From Anaeromyces robustus (lineage: Eukaryota; Neocallimastigomycota; Neocallimastigomycetes; Neocallimastigales; Neocallimastigaceae), in NCBI GenBank assembly GCA_002104895.1, contig MCFG01000273.1, positions 1 through 47,500 of the forward strand: a stretch of 47,500 nucleotides of DNA. The letters run 5' to 3'. Position numbers and translations under genes: made by a program. This document shows positions 1 to 9,700 of the stretch, in pieces. Position 1 is the stretch's first letter. Every line of letters starts with the position of its first letter. The notes below the pieces were generated by a model, which saw nothing but the letters and a program-made list of their open reading frames with translations, searched no databases and was not told the origin of the DNA.

Positions 1-36
1 ATATTTATAAGTTAGAAATATACATAAACAATACTT

Positions 37-150
37 TATGAGTGAAATTCACTCATAACGATTGGTTGATTTCATGGTTTGTGAAGAAAAAGAGTGGAAG
101 AGTTATGGATCAAAATATAACTAATAAATAGTTATATTTTGATCCATAAC
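37..150. repeat. Two perfect inverted repeats at left edge
   Basis: Two palindromic structures lie close together. At 37-57 there are 10-bp arms around a single base. At 102-121 and 131-150 there are 20-bp arms, a perfect match, around a 9-nt AT loop. Neither occurs in the gypsy sequence to the right, so this stretch is probably part of a separate insertion that cut the retroelement near 245. It may be the end of a small non-autonomous element, but its left end is outside the window. Confidence 0.7.
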
Positions 151-235
151 TGAGGGTGATACCCGGAGTCGAACTCATGACAAGTAGGTCAGAGTCCAAC
201 AACCTGACGACTACGTCAGTCGGGGAACCCCCGGT
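151..235 (-). other. tRNA-like / SINE-head-like sequence, degenerate
   Basis: On the minus strand an 11-nt block at 175-165 matches the Pol III box B consensus GGTTCGANTCC at 10 of 11 positions. A block at 218-207 matches the box A consensus TRGCNNAGYNGG at about 10 of 12, with 43 nt between the two starts, as in a tRNA. The middle resembles a glutamine tRNA anticodon arm (GGACTCTGA). The acceptor and T stems do not pair properly, so this is not an intact tRNA gene. A tRNA pseudogene or the tRNA-derived head of a SINE is the best reading. Confidence 0.45.
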
Positions 236-244
236 AGGAATAAC

Positions 245-1280
245 TCTTTCAATGTATTTAGCTAATAGTAATACATTGTTACAAAATCAAACAATTTTCG
301 GTAAAACTTTTCCCATCACGTTGAAATATAAAAATCACCTTTGCAAAACAGAATTCTATATCGTTGATCTACCCCCATATTGTGGTATTCTTGGAATAGA
401 TTGGCTTGCAACCCACAATCCCTCTATCAATTTTACAACTAAAGAAATAGGCTTCAACTCAAACTATTGTCTTTCAAATTGTCTGACACTTTCAAACTCA
501 TTTGTAGCAAACTCAAAAAATAAAAAATCTGATAAATCTAGTAAACCTCATTCTAAAAATAATCATTATATTGAAAATCCCTCTGTCAATAAATCTTCTT
601 GTAATACTTCTTGTTCCCACTCTGAACGTACAAAATCAATTAATTCTCAACATTTGAAAAATAATATCAAATCTACTCATGCCTCTAATTCTTGTGTATT
701 TCCTAGTAAATATTCCTGTAATCCTGTTAATCTTAGAAAAAATTCTTGCAATTCTGTTAATTTTAGAAAAAATTCTTGTAATCCTGTCAATCCTAGAAAA
801 AATTCTTGTAACTCTGTTAATCCTGATAATAACCTTTACAATGCTGTTAATCTTAGTAATGATTCTTTTAACAATAATTCCTGTAACAATTCAAAATTTA
901 GTAATCAATCTGTTTCCTCTGATATTCCTAATTCTGGTTTAAAATCAAATACTCAAAATCAACATACTCAATACAGCAATCTTTCAAAACCAAATAATTC
1001 AATCTTCTCGAAGGAGAGTGTGAATGATGATAATAAATCAAAGTCAAATTTTTGCTCAAAATCAAATAAACATTCTACGTGTCAAAATTTTTTTTTACCA
1101 AATCCAAAAGAAATTATTAACAACTCTTCATTCTTTGCAATCAGTAAATCAAAATCAATTAAATACAAAAGAAAACTAAACAACAAATTTAAAGAATTTA
1201 AAACTGATGCATACCTCCCTTATGAAGACAAACCACCTGAAAATTTACCCTGCTACGTTGTGAAAAATAAATCAAAATGA
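245..1280 (+). pseudogene. Gag/protease fragment of a chromovirus-like element, RT-less derivative
   Basis: The reading frame open from 156 to 1280 becomes recognisable near 290. About 70 residues (ILKYKNH-like start, then FYIVDLPPYCGILGIDWL, then THNPSINF) closely match the C-terminal half of the protease in the complete element at 6738-10910. The active-site DSG part is missing. After that, instead of RT, come about 250 residues rich in Asn and Ser, with a degenerate 10-residue tandem repeat (NSCNPVN-x-RK) near 705-850. A lysine-rich tail follows, ending with a normal stop and a 3' UTR, polypurine tract and LTR of the same family. The Met at 156 lies in the tRNA-like insertion and is not a true start. 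The element is non-autonomous or decayed. Confidence 0.65.
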
Positions 1281-2434
1281 AAAAAGAAAATTTATAAAAT
1301 GAATCTCAACTATTAAATCTATCCTATTAATATTCTTATTAACTATTAATATCACTATAATAAATTTAAATATTATTTACTTTATTAATATCAAATTTAT
1401 TTTATTACTATAGTCAAAATATATTTATACCTAGTTTAAAATTTAGTTAGTTTTATTACTATTAAAATATTATAACTTTATTAATATCAATATTCATGTA
1501 ATTATATTATTAATATCATGTAATTTTATTATTAATGTAACGAATCCCTCAATTAGTAAAATAGTAACCATGGTCTAGTGGTTAGTAACTATGACCATCT
1601 GGGCGAACACTCTGGGTTCGACTCACACCTTGTTCCAAATTTTATAAAAATTTTATTTTAAATTTATTTATTATAAATTTCTGTATTTTATTCTGTATTT
1701 GTTTCTGTATTTTATTTCTGTATTTCTTTATAAAATTACATGGAATAAAATTAGAAACTTTAAGAAAAAATTATATAATATTTCTTTATTTTTCTATGAG
1801 ATTCATTTTATATCAAAATATCTTAGTTTCTAGCAATTTTTTATTATTTTTATGAACTTTTATTTTTAAAACTATTTTTCCGCAAAAAGTATAAATAGGT
1901 GTAAAACTTTTAGTTAAAATATTTTTCTTTGTGCTTTTATTCTTTTATAACTTTATATATATTAGTAATAATTAATTCATAAGTAGTTCGAAATACTACA
2001 AAGATTAGTTATTATTAATTTTTAATAATTAATAAAACTATATTTTAATATAACATATTTTAAATAAAAATAAAATAAAACTTAAAACTAAATCTTACTA
2101 ATATATATATCTCGACACCGACCTTTCAGGTTAACAAAGGAAAGGTGTTCTGATATTGCAATAAGTATCTTTTATTTTAAATTTTATTTTGTTTGTGTTT
2201 ACTTCAGATTTTGGTGTCAATTGTAATATTGGAACTACCGTTCCGTTACAATTAATATCATGTAATTTTATTATTAATATCATGTAATTCTCTATTATTA
2301 TTATCAAAATTTTTATCATTATATAAATTCGAAATTTTACACAAAAATAATTTATAAATATTAATAAAATTTTTATGGTATAGTTTAGCCTAATTTTGAG
2401 ATTCGTCTGGTATCCGAATCCTAGAGGAGGACCA
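1281..2434 (+). mobile_element. 3' non-coding region of the left gypsy element, with polypurine tract
   Basis: The sequence has TTAATATCA-rich repeats like those after the gag-pol stop of the complete element. The last 54 nt (2381-2434) match 11172-11225 at all but one position and include the polypurine tract at 2423-2431 just before an LTR. A solo LTR (1536-2250) interrupts the region. Removing it and one ATTAA copy rejoins the sequence. Confidence 0.75.
1536..2250 (+). mobile_element. Solo LTR, chromovirus family, 715 bp
   Basis: It begins TGTAACGAATC and ends CCGTTACA, so the ends are inverted (TGTAAC/GTTACA). It is flanked by a 5-bp target-site duplication ATTAA at 1531-1535 and 2251-2255. 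Inside are the tRNA-like hairpin block near 1569-1640, a TATA box (TATAAATAGG) near 1889 and the R-start motif GTGCTTTTATT near 1931. It is about 120 bp longer than the LTRs of the complete element, with extra sequence in its last third. It shows that a full element inserted here and was lost by LTR recombination. Confidence 0.88.
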
Positions 2435-3035
2435 TGTAACGAAACTCAGAATTAGTAAAATAGTAACCATGGTCTAGTGGTCAGACACTAGAACCATCAG
2501 GCCGAACCTCTCGGGTTCGACTCTCACTCTTTCCAATTTTGGAAAAATTTTATTTTAAAAATTTATTATCAAAATTTTCTACACTTTTCCTTGTTGTAGA
2601 AATTACTCGAATTTAATCGATAAAATCTTATCGATTAAATTCTAAAAGATTCTAGTTTTTCTTTTTATTTTAAATTTTATTTATCCGAGATTCATTTTAA
2701 ATCAAAAAATCTAAGTTTCTAGAACTTTTAATACTTTTTACAAACGAAAACTATTTTTCCGTAAAAAGTGTAAATACGTGTAAAATTTCGACAAAAGAAA
2801 TATTTTTTCTTCGCGTTTTTATTAACTAGTTAAATAAGTAATTCGAAATATTACACTAACTAATTAATAAATTATTATATTTTAAATTTAATAAAAATTA
2901 ATAAAACATTTTATTATAAAACATATTTTTAATTAACTGTGTCTTTTATCTTTCTTAGATCCTTCGTGTTGTCCATTATTTCGAGTTACTCAAGCTTGCG
3001 GGCCTATTGCTAATAAACTTCACTCTATCATTACA
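2435..3035 (+). mobile_element. 3' LTR of the left (RT-less) gypsy element
   Basis: It starts TGTAACGAAACTC three bases after a polypurine tract (AGAGGAGGA), so it is the 3' LTR of the element whose coding remnant ends at 1280. It carries the tRNA-like hairpin (near 2464-2530), a TAAATACG TATA-like box near 2771 and the R-like start CGCGTTTTTATT near 2815. The right end is set at an ATTACA by comparison with the 596-bp LTRs and is uncertain by a few bases. No duplication can be checked because the left end of the element is lost. Confidence 0.7.
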
Positions 3036-3235
3036 TAGTTGAAAAAATTTTTTAAAAAAATAAATATGGTTTTTTAGAAAAATATTTTATTTTTTTTTAT
3101 TTTTTTTTTTATTTTTTTTTTTTTTTTTTTTTGAAGGAAAAAAAAATAAAAATTTGTTTTATTAGAAAAAGAAAGAGAAAAAATTAAAATCTGATAATAA
3201 ATTTTATAATTATTTATATATTATTAATATTTATT
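3036..3235. other. AT-only stretch with poly(T) tract, no gene
   Basis: About 200 bases of near-pure A/T, including a run of roughly 60 almost uninterrupted T near 3085-3132. Nothing coding is visible. It separates the left gypsy element from the truncated end of the copia element. Confidence 0.8.
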
Positions 3236-3316
3236 CAAGCGCCATAGAGCGTCCCTTGTATTAGTATACGGTCTTTCTATTAATTTAGTGACCTTTTCCT
3301 TTAATACAAGTTTCAC
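3236..3316 (-). pseudogene. Possible distal copia RT remnant
   Basis: The short GC-richer stretch reads on the minus strand as an open segment ending in a WRLNK-like sequence. This is what copia reverse transcriptases have just before their KALYGLKQ motif. It lies immediately beyond the solo LTR that cuts the RT at IPPGD. The frame does not join cleanly to the preceding piece, and homology stops at about 3236, so this is a tentative truncated tail. Confidence 0.35.
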
Positions 3317-3792
3317 TGACTTACTTGTATATATATTAAAAAATATAAAAATAAATATAATTTAACACTAAGGTATAAAGTTATATTTTATTAGGAGTTA
3401 TTATTGTCAAGAACTGAAGTGTTCGACAACAATAAAAAAATATACTTTCTTCTTAATGTAAAATAAAAATTTATTATCGAACACAAAACTACTTTACAAG
3501 TTAGTGTTAAATAATTATTTTTATTTATTAATAATAACTCGAATTTTTATAAAATTTTTTGAGAAAAATTCACTCGTATTTATACTAAAAATTTTAAAAA
3601 AATTTTAAAAATTTTTTTAGTGACCAAAATTTAACCAATCAGAATAATTTTGTTTGGTAAAATTTATGGTAAAAATAAAAATAATAAAAATATGATATTT
3701 TGGAATTGAGAGGTTTCGAACTCGAGAGGTTCGAACCATAGTCTTAGTTACTAACCACTAAGACAGGTTACTCATTTTCATGATTCGTTACA
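3317..3792 (-). mobile_element. Diverged solo LTR inserted in the copia RT
   Basis: Read on the minus strand it starts TGTAACGAATCATG and ends AGTAAGTCA, 476 bp. The flanks are ATCAC (3793-3797) and TTCAC (3312-3316), a 5-bp duplication with one mismatch. It holds a version of the family hairpin with a perfect 8-bp stem (3741-3748 with 3757-3764), a GGTTCGAA box-B-like motif and a TATAAATACG box near 3579. Its second half does not resemble the other LTRs, so it belongs to a related but separate subfamily. The right boundary is firm; the left one rests on the imperfect duplication. Confidence 0.65.
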
Positions 3793-4523
3793 ATCACCTG
3801 GTGGAATTTTAACAAAAATAGTTTTATCTAAGTTGGCGTTTAAATAAGCAGCTTTAATATCTAGTTGGAAAACATTCCAACAATTTTAGCAGCAATAGCA
3901 ATTAACAATTTTAAGCTGTCAGAATTAAGGGTAGGTGAATAGGTTAGGTCAAAGTCGATTCCGAATTCTTGTGTAAATCCCCTAGCAACGAGTCTAGCCT
4001 TGAACTTAACGATTTGGTTATTTTCATCTCTTTTAATGGAAAATACCCATTTTGTTGAAATAATTTTCCTTCCCTTGAGAATTTTTCTGACAAAAGTCAC
4101 TACATTGTTGTTGTATAAATTATCTAATTCGTCTGATATGGATTTGATCCATTTTTCGCTATTTTCGCTGTTAATAGCCTGTTTAAAGCTGAATGGGATA
4201 TCAGATGAGATTGAGTTAATATGGTGAAAAGAAGAATTTTGAATAATTGAATAAATTTTATTATTATCAGTTTGATTATCTAAATTATTATCTTTATTTG
4301 GGATTTCTTTGTTGTTTGTTTGATTTCTTGGTTCAGTGTTGATTGGATTTGAATCGAAACAGTTATTTTTAATTATATTTGAATCAATATTGTGATGGTC
4401 ATTTTCGTATTTAAATGAGTATTCTCCGGGAGTATTTTCAAGAAATTTTGCCTCTCTAACTAGGTGAAGATTTTGGTTATTGATATCCATAATAATATAG
4501 CAATCTGTATTGAATTGAATACC
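3793..4523 (-). pseudogene. Copia polyprotein fragment: end of integrase and start of reverse transcriptase
   Basis: On the minus strand it continues the integrase exactly where the chromovirus interrupts it. GIFLG at 11822 joins to IQFNTDCYIIMD here, the usual copia FLGY...GYRVxD block. An Asn-rich linker follows, then the RT start with W-x-K-SISDELDNL, STKWVFSIKRD and FKARLVARGFTQEFGIDF, all standard Ty1/copia RT motifs. The frame stops at 3861, but the next RT block (QLDIKAAYLN...IPPGD) continues in another frame from about 3880. A one-base deletion near 3880-3886 therefore killed the gene. It is then cut by the LTR at 3792. Confidence 0.85.
4519..4523. repeat. Target-site duplication ATACC, left copy
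   Basis: The five bases immediately before the 5' LTR match the five after the 3' LTR (11822-11826). This proves that the two 596-bp LTRs belong to one insertion, and fixes its ends to the base. Confidence 0.92.
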
Positions 4524-4558
4524 TGTAACGAATCCTAGAATTAGTAAAATAGTAACCA

Positions 4559-4613
4559 TGGCCTAGTGGTTAGTCACTAGGACCATCAGGGCAAACGCTC
4601 TGGGTTCGACCCA
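4559..4613 (+). promoter_or_regulatory. tRNA-like block with hairpin in the LTR U3 region
   Basis: TGGCCTAGTGGT (4559-4570) fits the Pol III box A consensus at 11 of 12 positions, and GGTTCGACCCA (4603-4613) resembles box B, with tRNA-like spacing of 44. Between them CCTAGTG (4562-4568) pairs with CACTAGG (4575-4581) around a 6-nt loop. The same block occurs at the same place, about 35 bp from the LTR start, in all six LTRs of the window, with compensatory stem changes. A complete tRNA cloverleaf cannot be drawn. Its role is unknown. Confidence 0.6.
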
Positions 4614-4880
4614 CACTAGTTCCAAATTTTATAAAAAAAAAATTTTTATTTTAAAATTTAATTACAAATTTCTGTATTTTATTCTGTATTTGTTTCTGTA
4701 TTTTATTTCTGTATTTCTTCATAGAATTGCATGGAATAAAATTAGAAACTTTAAGAAAAAATTTTATAATATTTCTTTATTTTTCTATAAGATTCATTTT
4801 CAATCGAAAAATCTAAGTTTCTAGCATTTTTCATTATTTTTTATATACTTTTATTTTTAAAACTATTTTTCCGAAAAAAC

Positions 4881-4926
4881 TATAAATAGGTGTAAAATTT
4901 TACAAAGAAAATATTTTTTAAAATCG
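4881..4926 (+). promoter_or_regulatory. LTR promoter: TATA box and predicted transcript start
   Basis: TATAAATAGG at 4881-4890 is the only strong TATA box in the LTR. The predicted 5' end of the RNA at 4926 is inferred because the 11 bases from there (GCACTTTTATT) are the exact complement of the primer-binding site, as in Tf1, where the first bases of the RNA act as primer. The equivalent TATA and GTGCTTTTATT pair appears in the sibling LTRs at 1536 and 12056. Confidence 0.6.
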
Positions 4927-5118
4927 CACTTTTATTAACTAATTAGTTTATAAGTAATTTGAAATATTACATTACTAATTGTTAATAAATAATATTTTAA
5001 TAATTTAATAAATTAATAAAACAAGATCTCAAAAAACAAATTCAATTACTTATAAATATTATTACGAACCTATTGTGTTACAAAACAAAAGACAATCTTA
5101 TCCCATTAGGATTGTTAC

Positions 5119-5129
5119 AATAAAAGTGC
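5119..5129 (+). other. Self-complementary primer-binding site
   Basis: AATAAAAGTGC starts on the last base of the 5' LTR and is the exact reverse complement of GCACTTTTATT at 4926-4936 in the LTR. No TGG-type tRNA primer site is visible here. In Tf1-type elements an 11-nt match between the 5' end of the RNA and the primer-binding site primes minus-strand synthesis; the length and position here are the same. Confidence 0.75.
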
Positions 5130-5845
5130 CCAAATTGGAAGAAACAAACACAATACCTTCGTAATCAAAGCTACCTAAAGACTAGTACCTTATTCTGAAT
5201 TCTCGGCTACCTTTTTCTAGGAATCTACCTTGCTCAGTCAATTCTTATTATAATCTACCTTAATTAGTCAGCTACCTTTTGATACTACTTTATTTTCTTA
5301 GTTAATACTTATACAAACCATTCTAGCTGACTTTCCGTTTTCTTAGCTACTTTCTCAACTAGTTCTTTAGTCTTTACTAGTCACTCCTTATAGTTTTAGT
5401 CAAATATATACTACTCTCGAATTCTTTTTATACCGTCCTGGAATCTCTCAATAACCGATATAAAATAAAAACATTCCAAAACTTTTAGACTCTCTTAATA
5501 TTACCTATTCCTATTTTTGGTCTCTGTTTCCATGAATTATTTATTAAAGGAAAATTTAAAAAATTCTATAAATAAATGAATAGTGATAGTAAATAAATAA
5601 ATCATATATTATATTTTAATGAATAACAATTAGTAAATTAAATAAATCCTATAATATAATCAAGTGGATAAATAAATAGTATTTAGATAAACTCAATAGT
5701 AAATCTAAGTAAATAAAATCTATTTTAGATAAACCTCGATAAAAATATATAAGTGAATAAATTAATTAGTAATTAGATAAATTTCAATAATAAATCTAAG
5801 TGAATAAATTAATTAGTAACTAGATAAATAATTTAATTATTATTA

Positions 5846-5898
<53 letters not shown>

Positions 5899-6737
5899 CT
5901 GTTATAATAAATTTAATAAAATTTTGCAATAAGGAGAATCAATACTGAGGATCCTTATTTCTATACTTTCTTTCGCTTCTTTTAATTCCTTTCGAGTTTC
6001 ACATTGGCCCTCGCTGGTAGGCTCAGACGTAAGTCCTACATTCAGCTCGAGTAAGTTGATAAACTGAAAGAACAGCAGTGTGAAATAGAAAAGAATTATT
6101 AAAAAGTAAAATAATCCTAAAAAGTTTCTTTTGTGTAACTAAATTAAATTTTTAAGGTAATTTTTAAAAAAAAAAAATATACTAGGAGCGTTTAGAGCTC
6201 ATATACAGAGTGTTTGGCGTAAGTAACTAGTTTCTAGTAGGTTAAGAAACTATAGTCAATTAGTTACTTAGGTATTGATAAAAGTGGGTAGTGTGAAAAG
6301 CACGCTTTCTTGGGGGAAGGAATTGTTGTGTGATAAAAAGCACGCAATATCGGACGTTCAAGTTCAATACCTTCGTAAGCTCTGGCAAATAAGGAACTTC
6401 AGTCACCGAAGGCTGGAGGTTGGTCGTGAAGGTGAAGCGACTTTAATTATATAGTTTTAATATTTACTTTGAGGTCCAGTATATACCTCTAGTTAGTAGC
6501 TTTTGCCGGTTATTTATTGTTGTAAGGCATAAAAAAGCGAAATTTTAAATTACCTTAAATAAATCGTCCAAAATTAAAATCTAAAATTAAAAAATTAGTC
6601 CGTCTAATGAAATCCAATCTCATACCAATAATCATTAGAATAATAAACTTAGAAATACAATTAATTATCGTTGCGGTGCTACTTAGAATACTAAAAATAA
6701 TTAATAATTTATTCTACAAAAATAAAGATTAAAAAAT
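5130..6737 (+). other. Long untranslated leader of the chromovirus
   Basis: These 1.6 kb precede gag without a long frame. The first part (5160-5450) repeats short CTACCTT and AGTCA words. A middle AT-rich part contains a 50-base poly(A) run (5847-5896). The last part (5940-6540) is clearly GC-richer, with two copies of a small hairpin, GTGTG-loop-CACGC, at 6291-6305 and 6328-6345. CAATACCTTCGTAA occurs at 5151-5164 and again at 6365-6378. It probably holds packaging or translation signals; an intron cannot be excluded, since both repeat copies contain donor-like GTAA. Confidence 0.6.
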
Positions 6738-9700
6738 ATGGAAGAAGAAAGCTTCAACAACCCCACATTCAAGGATGGGTTTGCCGGTGATCGTCGTTAT
6801 TTCAAGGGATTTCTCGCAAAAATGGATCTTATTTTTATGCTTTATCCTGAGAAATTCTCTGAAGACTCTTTAAAAGTGGCATACATTATTTCCAGATTAT
6901 ATGGATCAGCAATGAATTGGGCAGCTACCTTACTCGAAAACCACGAACCTTGTCTGGATAACTATGAAGAATTTATTACAAGGTTTAAAGCTACCTTTGG
7001 AACCTATGACTCCACTTTTGTTGCCAATCAAAAATTAAGAACTGTTAGACAAAAAAGGCTTGGAAATGCAAGAGAATACATTCTGGAATTCAATAGATAT
7101 GCTGATGAATCGTCTTGGAATGAAGAAGCTAAAATGGATGCATTCTTAAATGGACTTAACGACCAAATTGCTACTAGAATTCTCGAAATGTTTCCTGGTC
7201 CAAGATCCTTATTCGATATGCAAACAATAGCCTCAAGGATTGATTGCCGTCTCTCTACTCACCGACAATTTTTCAATCAACAAAATAAATCGACTAATAA
7301 TAATAATAATAAACACTTTAACAAGAAGAAAAATCCATCCAATAAGAAAACTAATAGCTTTAAATTTCATGGTCCTTTGTCAACCGAAGAAAAAGAAAGA
7401 AGAAAAAGAGAAAACCTTTGTGCTTATTGTGGGTCTCCTGATCATTCCTTGGATAACTGTACACGAAAGAACAAAAATAAAACTTCTTCTACCAGTCATA
7501 TAACCAATATAGAATCAAAACCAGTATTAAGACCAAGAATCTCAGACCAGCCAGATTTAAAACTTCCTATTTTCGAATTTCAACTCAAAGTTTCAAACAT
7601 TTCCGTCAAGACTAAAATACTACTCGATTCGGGCTCTCAACTTAACCTAATGGATCTATATTTTGCCAAACAAAACAACATCCCCTATAACTCTGAAACT
7701 AATCTTCCTAAAGTAGCTGGCATTGGAGGTAATCAATCAATTCTTGGTGAAACTCTTCCAATCTCTTTAAAATACAAAAATCATAATTGTAAAACCAAAT
7801 TTTATATAGTCGATCTACCCTCATATTGCGCTATACTCGGTACTGACTGGCTTTATACTCACAATCCCACGATAAATTTCACCAATAAAGAACTTTCTTT
7901 CAAATCCAATCACTGTATATCCAACTGTCTGATTCTTCCCAGTACATTCACTACCTTTATCCCACCAAAATCTGAAAAACCTGAAGAACTTAAGAAGAAT
8001 GATGAATTAAATAATAAAATTAATAGGTCACTACCAACTAAGCTTCGCCCATATAAGGATGTATTTAGCGAAATCTATGCGAACGAACTACCTCCTCATA
8101 GACTCTACGATTGTGAAATCAATCTTCTTCCAAATACTCAATTATTTTATGGACCTATTTACCCTCTAACCGAAAAAGAATCCAAAACACTCAAAGAATA
8201 CATTGAAGAAAACTTAGCCAAAGGATTTATAAGAAAATCGAAATCTCCTGGTGGTGCTCCTGTCTTTTTTGTCCTCAAAAAGAATGGTGAACTTAGAATG
8301 GTGGTAGATTATCGACACCTAAATGAAATCACAATTCGTGATTCTTATCCACTACCACTAATTAATGATATGCTAGAACATTTGGTAAACGGGAAAATAT
8401 TCTCTAAACTTGATCTTCGTTCGGCTTACAATCTAGTAAGAATTAAAAAAGGGGACGAATACAAAACCGCCTTTACATGCAAATATGGACACTTCGAATA
8501 TTTGGTGATGCCTTTTGGGTTGAAGAATGCTCCTGCCGTTTTCCAACACTTTATAAACGACGTTCTTGAAGATATTATCGGTGTATTCGTCTTTTGCTAT
8601 ATAGACGATATTATAATATTTTCTCCAGACTTAGATTCACATTACAAGCATCTTTCTGAAGTTCTTAAAAGACTTAGAAACGCAGGGTTATTTGCCAAAT
8701 TAGAAAAATGCGAATTTTGTGTTCCTTATCTTGACTTCCTTGGACATAGAATCTCTTCTGAGGGAATATTCATGGACCCTAAGAAAGTATCCTCAATTTT
8801 AGAATGGCCTATTCCAATGAACGTTAAACAACTTCAATCTTTTCTTGGTCTAGCCAATTATTATCGTAGATTTATTCCCGGTTTCGCTGCAATAACTCAC
8901 CCTTTACACTCTTTACTCAAAAAACAAGCTAAATTTATCTGGTCACCCGAAACTCAAAAAGCCTTTGATGAAATAAAATTGAAATTTGCTACTGCTCCTG
9001 TTCTGGCCTACCCAAATCGTGATATTCCTTTTATCGTTGAAACTGATAGTAGTAACTTCGCTATTGGAGCCATCCTTTCACAAACTTCATCAAATGATAA
9101 TAAAATTCATCCCGTAGCTTTCTTCTCTAGATCCCTTACTGCATCAGAAAAGAACTACCCTATTTATGACAAGGAACTTTTGGCTATTGTAGAATCCTTA
9201 GAACATTGGAGGCATTTATTAAAAGGTACATCAAAACCCTTTACAATTTTTTCCGACCATCAAAACCTACTCTACCAAAAGAAACCAGAAAAGATGTCTC
9301 AGAGACTTGTTCGTTGGGCTTTATTTCTCTCCGAATTTAACTTTAAGATCACTTATCGTGCTGGATCTGCTAATGGTAAAGCCGATGCTCTTTCACGAAG
9401 ACCGGATTACGCTTCCAACGAAGAAGAGTTAGCCAGTGACATTCCTTTTACAGTTCTCCGCCCCGAAAACTTTTGTACTATGATTGCTTTTGTTTCCCTA
9501 AATGACCAAATCCTTAACGAATACAAAAACGATAAATTTTATCAAGAAAACCTTTCTAAACTTAATTCTGGACAAAATTCTACCAAATCAAACGGATTCT
9601 CTATCAGTAATAACTTCCTACTTTTTAAAGGTAAAATCTATGTTCCTCCAAACTGCCGTTCTTCTGTTTTAAATACTTGCCACGATTCGCCTTCCGCTGG

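Larger units (their letters stand above)
4524..5119 (+). mobile_element. 5' LTR of complete chromovirus, 596 bp
   Basis: It begins TGTAACGAATCC and ends GATTGTTACA. By eye I found no difference from the 3' LTR at 11226-11821, so the insertion is very young. Features in order: box-A-like 4559-4570; hairpin 4562-4568/4575-4581; box-B-like 4603-4613; three CTGTATTTTATT repeats; TATA box 4881-4888; predicted transcript start near 4926; end at 5119. Confidence 0.95.

Noticed and set aside
156-244. True N-terminus of the left gypsy protein at the first ATG
   Set aside because: Those codons read through the tRNA-like insertion; homology to the intact element only begins near 285.
1569-1640. tRNA gene or free-standing SINE
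   Set aside because: The tRNA-like block always sits about 35 bp inside a TGTAAC...GTTACA LTR with its own target duplication, so it is part of the LTR. A cloverleaf cannot be completed.
5119-5135. tRNA-primed primer-binding site
   Set aside because: No TGG-starting match to a tRNA 3' end lies at the LTR border; the self-complementary 11-mer explains the position better.
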